From NCBI GenBank assembly GCA_023053575.1, contig JAKZAP010000001.1:28972533-29036532 (forward strand): a DNA stretch of 64,000 bases, in the 5' to 3' direction. This stretch comes from Branchinecta lynchi (taxonomy: Eukaryota > Arthropoda > Branchiopoda > Anostraca > Branchinectidae). The notes under the pieces are model-generated. The model did not search any database. It worked only from the letters and a program-made list of their open reading frames with translations, and was not told where the DNA came from. The translations under genes and the position numbers were made by a program. Numbering within the stretch: position 1 is the stretch's first letter; each line of letters starts with the position of its first letter. Of the stretch, positions 1-14,300 are shown piece by piece.

Positions 1-681
1 AATCAATTTTTGCTGGTGGTGGTGCAATGTAAAAGTAATCAGAATAAACAAAACCAAAAATAAAGTGGCTCCAGACTAATTTCGTCAACTTCATATCTAT
101 TTTTCGAACAAAATCCATGCTGGAAGCATTCCCGTGTTCTCGCTGTTTCTGTCTGCGGAGTCCGCGTGGAGTGACTCCCTCTATTCTCGCCGTTCCCTTT
201 GATTCCCCGAGGAGTCCTCGGGGAACGGCGAGAGTACGCCTCTAAGCAAGACTGAGCTAAACTTGTAAGCACCCTCGCTGTGTTTACTTTTTATGTTCCA
301 GTATTTGGAAATCAATGAATACTTTAAACCAGGCTCTGCTTTAATAAATTACTCACGGCTTTGGCCGTTATAAGCTTTTGTCAAGCCCCTTTGACCTTAG
401 CAGAAACAGGGGAAAATTTACATAACCGTTTTTTTCTGACAACGGAGCTTCTCGTAAACCCGTTAGGGGAGTTATAGTGTACCTTGTGAAATTCGGGTTT
501 CCGGGTGTAAAATTTAATGAAGCGATTGCGGAAGTAGGTTGTCTTGGCATTATAGTTACGCATGTCCTTTAATGGGCTGTCACAACGAGAACTCACGGCT
601 AATGCGTTACACTTGCGTATTGTCACCGTCTGTGCTGCGTCCTTTCGCATCCCGAAGGCTTATGATTACGTCCGTACAAGT
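1..681. other. Unassigned AT-rich sequence upstream of gene 1
   Basis: Short open frames occur on the minus strand, but none shows a domain or homology I recognise. No promoter element is convincing. It ends at the target duplication of the element at 682. Confidence 0.4.
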
Positions 682-1043
682 CAGAGTAAAATAATACCAG
701 TGAGCAGCGCCAAGACTTGATAAAATTGGCACACACTCAAATAGCAGCGATACTAGTACCAGTAGCGATAGAGAACGTCCCTACTGAAACCTATTTAGCC
801 GTTCGCCAGCGCTGGCTCCGATAACATCATATTCTGAACATAGCAGAAAATGATACAGCCTCCTTTTTTTCCTTGGTGTGCGCAGACCGCACTTTTGCGT
901 TACTAGAAATTTCTAAACCCGCAAGTTTGTCTCGCGTTAAATGAAGCAAGCGTAACGGTGGTGTTAGTGCTACAGGTATGTTCCGTTTGCAAAGCATGGG
1001 AAGCATAGGTCTAGGCGCTACTCCTTAGTGTTATTTTGCTCTG
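682..1043. mobile_element. hAT-type non-autonomous element, family A, copy 1
   Basis: Bounded by imperfect inverted ends CAGAGTAAAATAA and TTATTTTGCTCTG and by an 8-bp target duplication, GTACAAGT (674-681) and GTACAAAT (1044-1051), one mismatch. It shares internal blocks (GCAGCGATACTAG.., GCGCTGGCTC, GCATGGGAAG) with the copies at 27173, 37748 and 45836. No transposase frame. It lies about 160 bases before the ATG 1205 of gene 1. Confidence 0.82.
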
Positions 1044-1204
1044 GTACAAATGTGCAATGGCTAGTTCTGGAAGGAAACTTGTTTTTGCGGTAGATGAAAT
1101 CTTACTTTGAAAAAAAACAATTGAATACAAATTTGGTAAAACGGGAATTTAGAAGGAAAAACTCTTCGTAGATTAAAGATAGGTTACAAAAGGCCACGAG
1201 ACCT

Positions 1205-4200
1205 ATGGATACCACTGTTATTGTTGTTTGTTGCTTTATTTTTATTTTTTTATTTTTTTTAGATAAAGATGGATGGTATAAATATTCGCAGTTTATGGTT
1301 TCGAACCGGATCCATCAAGTGACAGTGAATAAGCCAGCGAAAAACGTTATTATATTTCTCGGAGACGGGCTGTCCATCCCAACTATCGGGGCAGCCCGGA
1401 TTTACAAGGGGCAAAAAATGGGAAAACCCGGTGAGGAAACTGTGTTAGAATTCGAGAAGTTTCCACACACTGCTTTGTCTAAGGTAAGACTTGTTGCTGG
1501 AAGGGTAGATTTATTTATTTATTTATTTTATTTCAGATAAGGCCAACATGGGCCACAATATAACAAAAACACACTAACACACAAACAAATGTAAATACCA
1601 GATCACTTACGTGACTCCTGTCAAAAGCCCCGCGTACAACTCACGAGTCCACGCAAGCAAACACACGCAAGCCAGAGTCCAATGTTTAAGCATTGTTCAA
1701 ATAGGTGTAATAAGCTGTACAGCGATATACGTGTGTTTGCGTCTTAATACACACGCCTATTCAAACAGGAACTCAATGGGTTTTTATCAATACAGCGCTC
1801 TGTGTTGCCTCACTGATACAATTTTAATCAGACAAAGTGTTCTTAAGTACACGAGTTGACGCCCTTTATATTGTAAAAAGCTATTAAATTAACGGATGGA
1901 CAGCCATTGGTCCTCAGAATAACAATAAGCAGTCGTAATAGAACAAAACGTGTTTATTTTGAAGAACAGCTGTTTCTTCAGCTTCCAACATGGTAGAACT
2001 TTAGTGCTCCCCGTGGCAACCCTGACGACGCTGCTCCTCTCTTCGGCCCGCTGGCGGAACTAACCAAGCGATCTGATTGGCTCTGCATAAGAGAAAATAG
2101 AACCTGGCTCTATTCCCTTTTTCGTCGTATTACAGTGTGCCCCGAGGAAAAGGGGCCTTCTTCGCCGTTATACACCTTATAAGTCGTTAGTCGTAGACTA
2201 GCCGTCGTCGAGTGAACTATGAACATCTCAATCCGAGCAAAGTTTGCAAAGTAGCCGTTGGAAAATCAAGAAGGACACGTGACGTACCGTTAGAGCGACC
2301 GTTGAGATTGTTAGATGGCTGTTAAGCGGAAGAAATCCGTGTGTGGAGATTGTTTCCGGAGTTTAGAAGGAGCCACCATTGCCTGTAGTTTCTGCAATGC
2401 ATTTTTTTTATCGGAAATGCGCTGGGATTAGCCATGCAGTTTGGAAGAAAACCACCACTTGGAGCTGCAAAGCATGCCCAGCCCACTCAACGCAAAGTGT
2501 GGACGGGGACGGAACAAAAGGAACCGATAAAGTAACCGGACAGGGCAGGGAATCCTTTGCCCTGAATGCAACAGAAAGTGCGGTTATGGAACCTTTTCTT
2601 GCACCCAGTGCATCAACTGGTTCCACCCTCACTGCACGGAAACTACTATAGCCGAGCGGAAGAAGAATGATGGGAAGATTTGCAAAATCTGCACTCACAA
2701 ACCGATTTCGGCCTCTGAGGTTGTCACATGCCAGAATGTCTCTCAGCGGTCACAGCCAACCTTGTCTGAAATTGCCCCCTTCAATGCTCACAGTGGCGCA
2801 TCAGACAGTGTTGCTACCCTACAATCCCAAATTGCAAAACTGAAGAAATTGATAGAAAGGAAGGAAAACAAGATAGCAAGATTAGAAAAAAAGATTCGCA
2901 GGCTTGAGGAGCCGAAAGCCCAGGCTTTCGAGCGAATTTCCTGTTTGAAAGCCGAAGTTGTAATTACTCTAGACACCGAGACAACCGACTCTCCTTCAAG
3001 TGCATCGACTGTCAAATGACAGGTGGAGTGATGAGAAAGAAGACTACCGCAAGCTTAATTCACTAACCGGGATAAACGGTCAGAAAGTATCCTCGCACGG
3101 CACTCTTCTTCCTACACAGGTGCAGTTCAAGAAGGGAATTTAACCGTGCATTTACTTTCTTCAGAACCGATGTAAGAACGACAACTGCAAGTTCCGTCAC
3201 ATCTGTCCCCAATTTCTCTCAGTCAGCTGCATCAAGCAGCTTTGCGACGCCCCGCATAAACGCATTTGTCCGAAGTACTCGTACGGACTGTGCTTCAACC
3301 CCAGGGTTGGTCGCCAAGAACCACGGTGTACGAGTTACTTCAGGATATTTTGGGTTACTCAGGGTTACTTTGGGTTACTTTTGGTTACATTGGGTCACTT
3401 CGGGTTACATTCCAGTGGGTTACATTGGGGTACTTTGTGTTACATTAAGTTACATTGGGTTACTTCGAGATACTTTTGGGTTACTTTCCAGGGTGTACGA
3501 AGTTACTTTTGGTGACCAACCCTGGCTTCAACCCTCTGTGCCCCGATATTCATCCGAACGAAATAGTTAGCTGCACAATCAACCGTTCTTCCAACCAGCG
3601 AAGTTCAAAAAACTTCTTGGGACTCCACCGCGACCCTCTGCCGTGTTCGTCGGCTCAGCCACATCAACACCGTCAATGGAACCAGGAACTCAGACCAGCC
3701 GTACAGTACATCAGAAGAAGCCCTTAGCGGATACTACCGACACCACTGCTAGATATCGATCTGGGACGGTCAGAAAACTACCTGCATCGATTCCGGCTCA
3801 GAGCAATATCCTTCCGACCTTCACCAACGAACGAACCCTTCGGTACCACGATGATTCCCAACAGAGAGAACATGGGACCTCAACAGCCAATTGCACAAAT
3901 AAACAACTTTTGGAGACCAAAGCGTCGAACCGGGCAAGAACCTCAACGAGCACACGCCTTCTGGCCACCGGTAGTTCAAACTCTACCGAAACTGAGACAC
4001 GAATTTCTGACACCGTCCATTCGAGGTCCTTTCGCAAAAAAACGATCGAGATCTCCACCAAGTAAGGTAGGAGACGGTCGTCTAAATCCAAATCAGACGC
4101 GATCAGGGCTGAATATCGAAGCACAAAGCCACTCCCAACCGAACATTTTCAGACGTAGAGAATTTCCATCAACAAAACCAGGAAGCTCTACTCCAGGAAG

Positions 4201-5279
4201 TAACACAGGTATGAGAACAACCTTGGACTCTAAAGAACCACCGAAAGCGCTGAAATGCCTTTACCTTAACTAAGATTCGCTCCTCAACAAACTCGATAAA
4301 ACAAAAGATACTAATCGCAATCACTGATACCGATGCTGTTGCCATAGTCGAAGCCAAGCCAAAAAATTGTCGCTTACCTACGCTGTTAGAGCTGTCCAGT
4401 GTCGGCTTCAAGACACGCGAAACAAACATCGAGAACAACAAAGGTAGAGGAATTATTATCTACGTCAGAAGCACCCTAACAGTCACCTCTGAATCTGTCA
4501 CTAGTTAAGAGTGTGTATGGCTATCATTGTACATTGCCAATGGCAGGCCATTGAACTTAGGGATATTGTATAGAAGCCCACATTGCACTATGCTAAATCA
4601 CCAGTTTCTTTTCGGCGACTGCGACATCAACAAGAAATGCCACAATCATAGTAGGAAATTTCAGTTAACAAGAAATTAACTGGTAAACGTCTCACCAGCC
4701 GGAAGATATGCACCCAGCTTGAGTGGTTTTAGCCTCGAGAGGAACCTTGCCAAGATGGGCGGAAGTATCGCCCTAATAAAGTTATGTGACGTGTCCGTTT
4801 GTCACTATCCACTCTACATATATACTTTAAATGTTCCCTTTTTGAAAAATAAATTTTAAAATATAAATCGCCTCCTAATAAAAATCTTCTTAGAAACTTC
4901 TAATTTTTAGAACATATCCTTGTAAATCTCCTGAGTTTTGGATTACGGAATTTCCTGATTTTTGAACTATGTCTACGTGTTTTCAAAATTCTGGAGTGGA
5001 AGCACTGCCTATTACCTATACCTATGTCTCGATGAGAATGAGATATTTTGATGAAACTTGGGGTGAGGATTCTTTGGGTCAAGGGACAGGTCAAGTAAGT
5101 AGTTGGACCCCAAAGCTATATATTTAGGGGTGGGATTTCAAATTAATGTGCGAAAATAAATATTTTTTAAAATCTAATGAGATAGTCGATCAAGAGGTAA
5201 AGAGTCGTGCTGAATCCGAATATGAAAATGATTTTCTCGCCGGACAAGTCGCTCAACCGGAATCCGGCTAAAACGGAGA

Positions 5280-5316
<37 letters not shown>

Positions 5317-8300
5317 AGTACAAGTTGTAGGCTATTCCGTTCGAGACCGGGAATGCTGATAAAATACAAAGAATTTGGTGAAATAAAATCTTAAAGACTT
5401 TTCTGAAGTCGATTAGAGATGAAGTATTGGAGTAGGCTAAAAATGCTTTTTGAACCCATATCTGAACTTGGTTTTCGCGCAGCGGCGAAGAGACGGGTAT
5501 CAACTCAGACCTCACAGCAGGTACCTCTAGCTCCGCTCCGTCTTATCGGGGTATCCATTATTGATTATAGAATATTAGGGGTTAGTGAGAAATGAATTCG
5601 TTAGTAGTTAATGGGGAGTTAGGTTTAGCAAGTATATATATACATAGATGGGTAACTATGATAGGTTTTTGGGAAAAGATTTTGATGCTGACGAGAGTAA
5701 GGATCCTCAAGGCGGCTTATGAAGAGAGTAATTTAGATAGTAATTTAGACCATACTCCGTCTTTACCTAGACGGGTTACAAATAAAGTTTAATTTATTTA
5801 ATTTATAGAGTAGATTCCTGGTCTTTACAAATAAGATGAATTTTAGATGGTTGCGGACTGTCCATGTGGTAGAATGATGGCGTAGTTCCTGGTTTACAAT
5901 TGGGAAAAATAAAAAAAAGAGGTGAAGGCTAGGCTTTTAGACCAAAAAATTCATAGTGAATTTCAATGAATGTGACGGCACATTCATTGAGGTATTATGC
6001 TAAGGCTAAAGAGGTGTGGGGGGAGGAAATATTTTTCAAGGTGGGTTTAAAAAGGGAGGAAGTAAAGCTGGTGGGGTGTCTTAGGGCAGATTGGTTACAG
6101 CTTGGGAGAAGGAGAACGTATATTCTAAGTTCTTCCGAACGTTCTGGTCACTATTCTCCTGTCAATTTGTGGAGATGATAATGAAAGTGTGGTACATGTC
6201 ATGTGTGAATGTGAAAAGGAGAGCTGAGGAATGAAGTGTTTGGAGAATGCGTGAGGGTGTTCGATGAGAAATGGATGTGTAGTATGATTGGTAGCCGGCA
6301 GTTTGATGATGTGAGGAGGCTGGCAAGATTCCTCAGGGTCGCTTTTCAACACCGAAAATTATGCCTAGAGTAAGTAGGTGACTGTATAGATCGTTGTTTT
6401 TTTGTGTTTTGTTTATTTTGTTGCCATGGTCTTTTAGCCTTTTTTTTGCAATTAAATCTTATCTTATCTATTGGCTGCATAGGACCAATGACAGAGGCTC
6501 TTTTGGACTATTTGTTCTTGATAAAACGGGAAGCGAGCTAGAAAACGAGATTAGAGCTTGGTCACACTTGGCTCATTTCCTGGCTTTCTTGGTTGCAAAA
6601 GTAGAAAAAAGAAAAAGAACAATACGCAACTAATTCTGAATGTTTTCGTTTTAAATTCAGGACATCAGTTAGAGCAAAACAGTGTGTATAATTATGTTAC
6701 AGGAACCCTAATTGACCCCTAATTGCAGTCTGCTCATTATCTTTAAGCTGCCACAAAGCCCGTCAAATCTCACGTCCCCTAGGGATTTTCACTTGTTTGT
6801 AGAATAGGCTGGTTTTTGAGCCCAGTTTGACGAAGCTCTTAGTTTCGTGGATGCTTTAAATAATGACTTTTGACAGACCTACTGCGTGGATTCTCAAGTG
6901 GCTGATTCGGCCTGTTCTGCAACAGCATTTCTGTGTGGTGTAAAAGCCAATAAGGGGACCATTGGCGTCGACTCGAAGGTTGTCAGAGCAGATTGTGAGG
7001 CGTCCAAGAACAAAGCATCTCAAACAGAGTCGATATTTACTTGGGCTCAGGTAAGTTTTTAGTTTCCTATTCGATGCCACAAATAAACCGGAATTTTTTG
7101 TCTCAATTATGTTACGAGCGCTCGAGAAGGGTGACAGCTTAATTTCAACGGGAATGCGGTAATTCTCGCTTGTCAAAGATAAGAAGAAACTGTGGAACAG
7201 TCTACAGGGCTTCGGGACTTGGTGTCTAATTATGTCTCTAGTAGTGATGTCTTTGTAGCCAATCAGTCTACCTTTAATATACTAATCTTACTGTACAGAC
7301 ACGATGTTTTAAACGTCATTGTTTTAAAATACCAATACTTGCACCTTGCAACGTGTTGGCACTTGTCGACTCTGTCCGGACTTTCCGCTCTCCGAAGCGT
7401 GAGGCCCGACGCAAAGTATTTGAAAACTGTAAGTGCCGTGTTTATAAGTGGGTAAAGTCGAGCAAAAGACAAAGCTTCAGTATTTTTTAAGTGATTCCGA
7501 CGGGCCTTGAAGCTTTCTCCGGAGTTTGTGCCGCTCTTCTGGCAAACTCGGCAAAACGAAACAATTAGGAAGGGCAGGGATTCTTTTAGCTTGTATTTCC
7601 GTAGGGGGCTAGGGACGAAATGAAGACAGAATAAGTACCAGATGTTCCCGTTGGATCCTTTTTAAGAAGAAGGGTTCACATTTTTACAAATGTTTTGCGT
7701 TTAGTTCGTCGTTCAATTGTTCCTTCTATCCGCCCACCATCAACCAAAAGCGCCCTTTCCAAAATCACAATGAGATTTAGTAGAAAGGGCGAACGTCATT
7801 GTTTTAAAATACCAATACTTGCACCTTGCAACGTGTTGGCACTTGTCGACTCTGTCCGGACTTTCCGCTCTCCGAAGCGGAGGCCCGACGCAAAGTATTT
7901 GAAAACTGTGAGCGCCGTGTTTATAAGTGGGGAAAGTCGAGCAAAAGACAAAGCTTCAGTATTTTTTAAGTGATTCCGACGGGCCTTGAAGCTTTCTCCG
8001 GAGTTTGTGCCGCTTCTCTGGCAAACTCGGCAAAACGAAACAGGCGATCTCGTGGATTCGCTTTCCGAAAAGCAACGAGAGAATCCGCCGAGCCCAAGTC
8101 CAAGCAAAAAGTCGTTGAGCATCAGTTGCACCTTTACAACTTCTCGCTGACTTGCCGAAATCACTTTCCATTCGCGAAGTGGATTCGCTTTCGAAGTGCT
8201 GGTGGAAACTAGTGGAGCGCGAGAACAGCTTTGGAAAGCGAAGCGACTTTAAGCCGAAGTCGCAAGAACAGCTGGCGCATAAGCTCGTGGAGCTTTCCAG

Positions 8301-11300
8301 ACTGCCAGAATCGCCCTTAGCCTACGAAGAACACAAAATAAGACAAAAGGACAACTTCCATAGCTTGTAAAGGCAGAATATGAGAGGTCAGAGGGCTTCA
8401 GCGTAGCTTATCATGTCGTATATGTTTGCTATGTAGTATGTGTAGTGTAGTACCCATCAATGAATGGAGGAGCGAAAACCAAAATCAAGTTAAAATGCAA
8501 CAGGCAACGGCCATCTAACAATTCAATTCAATATGATCTAAGAAACAGATAACAGACAAGCCGATGGATAGTTTTTACGCCATAACATAACAGTCTACAA
8601 GTATATACAGTTTTGCGACATTTATAAGGACGTCTTATGATAAATATGGTCAATAACATGCTAGACTACGATTAATAAAATACAAATAACATACACACTA
8701 ACGTTCAAAAGCGCTCCGAGTTATATAAACGAACAAACGAGGGGAAGAAACACTGAGCATACCTTGTTCGCAAAGCTACCACCAGCTCTAAACGAGGCAC
8801 AGGGTCGGCAGCTTGACGAGGGAGACGAATTCGGGAGGGGAGTATATCACGGTGAAATGGGGTTTGGACTGTAGATTTACCGAACTTCATACAAAGTTGA
8901 AGTCGGCGGCATGGAAGGGTATCTGATTTAAATTTCTTTAGGAGCTGAATGTATGGGACTTCTGGAGCTTTAGATGTAACGAGCAACGCTCTATACTGTA
9001 TCCTCTCAAGCAAATCCGACTGTTCCTGGGTCAGACCAAAATGCCAAATCGGACATCCATATTCGAGGTTAAAACGGATAAAAGAAGTGGAAACGCGTAG
9101 TAAATGGGGAGATGGAACACCGTAAAGGGACCAAAGTTTAAGGTAGCTTATAGCCTCGTTAGCTTTTTTAATCATACTCTCAACCTGTCTTTGCCACGTC
9201 AGATCTGAGGTTATGTATTCTCCCAGCCCAGCAGCTTCAGTTAAACTGTTTGTCTTTTAGGCAGCAAACAAGTCGACAGGGATCGTTACAACGACACGCG
9301 TGACCCACGCTACTCCTGCAGCAGCTTACGCTCACGTTGCGGATAGGGAGTGGGAAAGTGACGCTAATGTTGCCGCTGCTGGGAAATATCCGGATGACTG
9401 TGAAGACATAGCCTCACAACTGGTCAGGAAACAGCCTGGAAATAATCTAAAGGTAACGCACTCGTACAGGATCTATTTCGCTAATCGCTTCAAGTTCAAG
9501 TTTTTTAATTTTACACAAAAGTACAAATACATTATACAAGCATTGTGGAAAAAAAAATTCAAACATGCAGTGCTTGTTAAAAATGTTACTATAATAACAA
9601 CAACTACATACCCTATACATCTAACAAAACTAAAATAACTTAATTTAAGTTTCTGAATCTTATTCGTACCCTTTTTAAGAGGTTTTCAACAAAGTGTATA
9701 AGTATTATGGATTTACCTTAAATATTAGTCAGTTCACTTGTATTCTTCAGCATATCTAACATTCAACATATTACTATTCCAATAGCCCATTAATTATTAA
9801 ACCATTATAACCTCCCCAACGACACCTCACTGGTATTACATGTAGTGATTAACTATTTTCCATGCGCATTATGTTCCCAACGTTTGGCGTGTCATGATAT
9901 TGATGCGTAAAACCGGTTAACTGAATTTTGCGAGTTGTTGCTAGAAGTCGATGGGCCTGGGAAAAGTCTGAAATTGCCAAACCCATTTATAATTTGTTAC
10001 AGGCAGAGCCTTGTTTTATAGTAGCCTGTTCAAATAGGATTGAATATTGGAACAGAAACAGTAAATAGTGCGAGGTGTGCTTTAAGATTAGTGGAAAGAT
10101 AATAACATTGCTGGGTTTTTTGTCCTAAAATTTTCGTGCCCTTTTGTGTGGGCGCGAGATTGTGGGGGGGGGGGGGGGGTTGCATCGTCAAAGGACACGT
10201 CATTCTCGTTTTGAGATCTTATCTCCTCTGTTAGCAAGACAGTGGTTATCGCGCTTGCCACGTTTGTTCTTTTTACGTGTCCTATCATACACTGTACAAA
10301 GTTTCTCCGAATAAAGATTTAAGTTAACTGCAGTATTTGCTACTCAGATTCATCTTATATCTATTTGGTATTAATCTTCTCTGCATAGAGATAAGAATAA
10401 TCCGAGTAGCAAATACATCAGTTAACTTTAATCTTTATACGGAAAAACTTTTTACAGTGTACGCCCGATCATTGTTTCCGGGGAGATTATCCATCCAGAG
10501 GCGAGTTATGCAGACTTTGCCAAGATTTGTTTCAAGCCAAGGGACATGGAAGGAGGCTGCCGAAGCCGTGTGTAATTTTCTGTAAGTTACGCATAGCTTA
10601 ATTGTAAACTGGTAAAATATATCAGAACATCCCGAAGCCATGTGTAATTTTCTGTAAGTTAAAGGAACAGAAAACTTGACTCAAACTTGACTCGGGGAGC
10701 TAGCTGATATATCAAGAGTGTACCCTGAGTCGATATTGGGAGTAAGAAAAATCCTCGTTACGACCATTGCAGTTTCCGAGAATTCGACTTTTGAGTTTGT
10801 ACAAAAAAAAGCAAAAGGTTTGTGTGCCGAGAGTAGGAATCGAACGCACGACCTCTTGACTACTATCCCGATACTATGGCCGAAACACGGCCAAAGGCGA
10901 ACTTTTACAGTACATAAGTGCATAATTACAGTGCATAAGGGGCAAGGGCCTGTCTAGCTTTGGGAACACTAAGGAGGGGGTTCGAGATAACAAAGAAGGG
11001 GGGTCCTGTCGACAATAAGTCCCTGTATCTTTATCTAAGCCCCCCAGGTCGGTTTGATGGCTGAAAGTTGCGTAGTCAAGATTTCTGTGCCTTTAAGCAT
11101 AGCTTAGTTGTAAAGTGGTCAACTATTGCAGAACATCTGAGCAGAGACATTATGTGGTGCAGGGTGCTATTTGTGTTTGTTTTTGGGATCCCAAAACGTA
11201 AGTGGAGGGATACCTATGACATCGCAAAAGTTGCCCGTCTGTCCGTCCGTCTGTCAGCACGATAACTCTCGAAGGGAATGAGATATTTTGATGAAATTTG

Positions 11301-14300
11301 GTGTGAAGATTCTCTGGGTCAAGTGTAATGTCAAGTTCGTAGATGGGCTCTGTAGCCCTAATTTAGGGGTGGGGGAGGGGGTTCAAATTAAGGGACAAAC
11401 AAAATGTTTTTAAACAGCTAATGTGATAGTTGATTATGGGGTAAGAAGGCGTGCTGAGCTCGATGGTGAAAAGCATTGACAAGTAGTACGCCCAGAATCC
11501 GGCAAACCGGAAAGTTGGTCCGGCACCGGCAAAATGTGGCACGAAAAAATTGCAGAATATGAATTTATTAACAAAGCAAGGATTGGTGCATGCCACTGGA
11601 GGTATTTCTATTTTTTAATACGATTGTAGGCTTAGTTCAGAAAATATAAAAGACGTAAAAGAATATCCATTTCCCCTTGGAAACGTAGATTTGGTAGAAT
11701 ATCCTGGAAGCTGAGGTTTTGGATATCCTACTGAAAAAACATACATTTTTGTAAAGCATTCTGGGCACTGAGGTTTTAGGAATATCTTAGGTGGTGGTAA
11801 CGGAGAGCAGGAACGGAACAGCGGTTTTGACTCAAAATAGATTCAGATGCGAATTAAAAATAAGCCAAAGCAAAAGCCGTTGTGAAGATCTGGATTTTTG
11901 TGATACTAATTTATCAATAAAGTAAGTCTACGATCCAAATACGCCTTTGAAGAGTATAGAAATTCCCCCGTTCGCACGCTACCGTTATGTTCGCAAGTTG
12001 GGTTTAGCCCCCGGTCAGAGTACCGACATTGAACCAGCAACGAAAGGTCCTTCACAGGACCGCTAATAACCTCATCGGTTCAAGGCCACCTTACTTCAAA
12101 ATGAATTTACCTTCCAGGTCATCCTCGGGGGTGGGCGTGCGAAACTACTGCCCCGTGATCAACCAGGGGGGAAGCGACTAGACGGTCGAAACCTCATTCG
12201 GGAATGGGAGACCAACAAACTGAAAAGAAAGGAAAAATATGCATACGTAGAAACGAAGACGGCCCTCCGGGATGCAGTTGAAGGCTCGACCGAGAATCTG
12301 CTCGGCCTGTTCAGTCTCTCACATATGGAATATTCTTTGTTTAATGAAGACCCGGAGTTGCCATCTCTGAGCGAAATGACGAAGTCGGCTATCGAACTTC
12401 TGCGAAAGGATGATAACGGATTCCTGTTGCTTGTGGAAGGTAAGTGGGTATTTTGTTGCCATGTTATCTAGACATTCTGCCGTTTGATAAAAAAAATCCA
12501 TTTTGCATAAGTGTCATTACTACTCCAATATTAAAAAAAAAAAAAAAAATGAAAGAGATAGAAAAAGTTAATCAAACGTGAAATGGTCAAACTTTTTAGA
12601 TATTGCTCTTTTCATTTTCTTCTTGATTTGGAGTGTTTTATCATACAATCCGTCATACTACCGGTACTACTCAGAACTTCTTTTATTCTGTCGGTCTTTT
12701 GCAGTTTTCTGCTGCATTCGACAGGCATTAGGAGTTGATTTGTGGCTTATGCGGAACTTATGACGAGTTATTTTTGTAATTGTCTTTAAGACTTGTCTTT
12801 TAATTCGCGTTCATATTTTGATGAATTGTAGTTTAAACCATGAATTGTATATACAAATCGTAGGTGACAGTTGTATATATATCCCTTGGTTGATCTTTTT
12901 CACTGTATTGACATGTCCAGCACTATTTTTTTTTTTGTAAAAGAAATTCATGGATAAATAAACCGAATTGTAAATTGTAGATTGTAAAAAAAACGTTTTT
13001 GGGTACGTATACACAAATTTGACGTCGATTCGGGGCCTGACTTTTTATTAACAGAAATGGTAAAACCTATGATTCCACTGATGGAAAAACTGAAACAGAA
13101 ATTTGTCGATTTTAGTGAAATTATGGTTAAAGTGTACCAGTTCTGTCTACAGTTTCACCTGTCTATTTTGCGTCTTTCTGTCACAGGTGCGAAAATATCT
13201 CTAATGGACAGAAATATGTCTCCCGTGGCAACCCTGCTTGACTGGGGGTATGAACTGAGGCGTTTTTCTGTAACAATCCAGATTAACGATTCACAATCCG
13301 GATTCTCCAAAATACATTTTCTCTGACAATCCAGATGGGTGGTTCCCAAAATCACCACGATCTTTTTGCCCAATCTCACAATGCCCACGATTAAAATGCC
13401 CACGGTTCAAAATGCCCAAGATCAGAATGCCCACGATTAAAATGCCCACGACTCAAAATGCCCACGACTCAAAATGCCCACGATCAAAATGCCCACGATT
13501 AAAATGCCCACGACTCAAAATGTCCACGACCACGAAATGCCGGCTGCCTAAAATGCCGACAGTTCAAACTGGTCACAGGGATAGGATTAACCACGGTAAA
13601 GGCTTCAAAAGGAACTATTTTTTTTGTTTGTGTTAAAGTAAAGAAGCAATGTCTTAAAAAATTATGCCAACCCAGAAAGCAAAACCAGTCGATCCAAATC
13701 CACCAGTTAGCTTGCATCACGAAGGTGAGAAGGATTCCTTGATTAGCAAGAGCTGGAAGCTCATACGGCACTTGCAAGGCTGGGTCGTAGGATGAAAGTA
13801 GGAATTCGTCAATTCGTGTGTTGGTTTAATTGCGATCAATTGTAAGCAAAACCCTTGAGAAAGAATCATCATGGGTCCTTAGAAATTATTTTATTTGTGC
13901 ATTTGGCCGTGACGATGCGCACTTTACGGGCGCTAGTAGATTCATCTGTAATGAACCTCTTGAAGCACAAATGATTATAAGCTCATTGGAATCATGAAAA
14001 TGTATATTTTGTTCAAATTATTATTTGTACAGAAATTCACTTGTAAGCAAAACCCTTGAGGCAAAAATGATCATGGGCCCTTGGGGATCATGAACATATA
14101 TCGTTTGGCTAAAGTATTTTTTTGACTTTTCGGTTAACAAACCCACTTTAAGGGTGCTAAAAATCAAGTTTTGAGCAAAACCCTTGAGTTAAAATGTATA
14201 CTTTGTTTAAAAAATTGTTTGTAATTTGTGGTTAGTTTTAGTACTTTAAGTACCTTAGTACTTCGGATCTGAGAAGTGACAATTTGTAAGCCAGTCTTGT

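Noticed and set aside
5286..5313. A run of 28 bases as a possible poly(A) tail of a processed retrocopy
   Set aside because: It lies inside a family C repeat at a place where other copies have no tail, and no gene precedes it.
8043..8370. 72-80 codon overlapping frames that look codon-like
   Set aside because: The sequence is a repeat related to 35620-35700 and the frames are not kept between copies.
10820..10905. Minus-strand GTTCGATTCC box resembling the T-arm of a tRNA
   Set aside because: No acceptor stem, D-arm or A-box could be placed upstream; at best a scrap of a tRNA-derived repeat.
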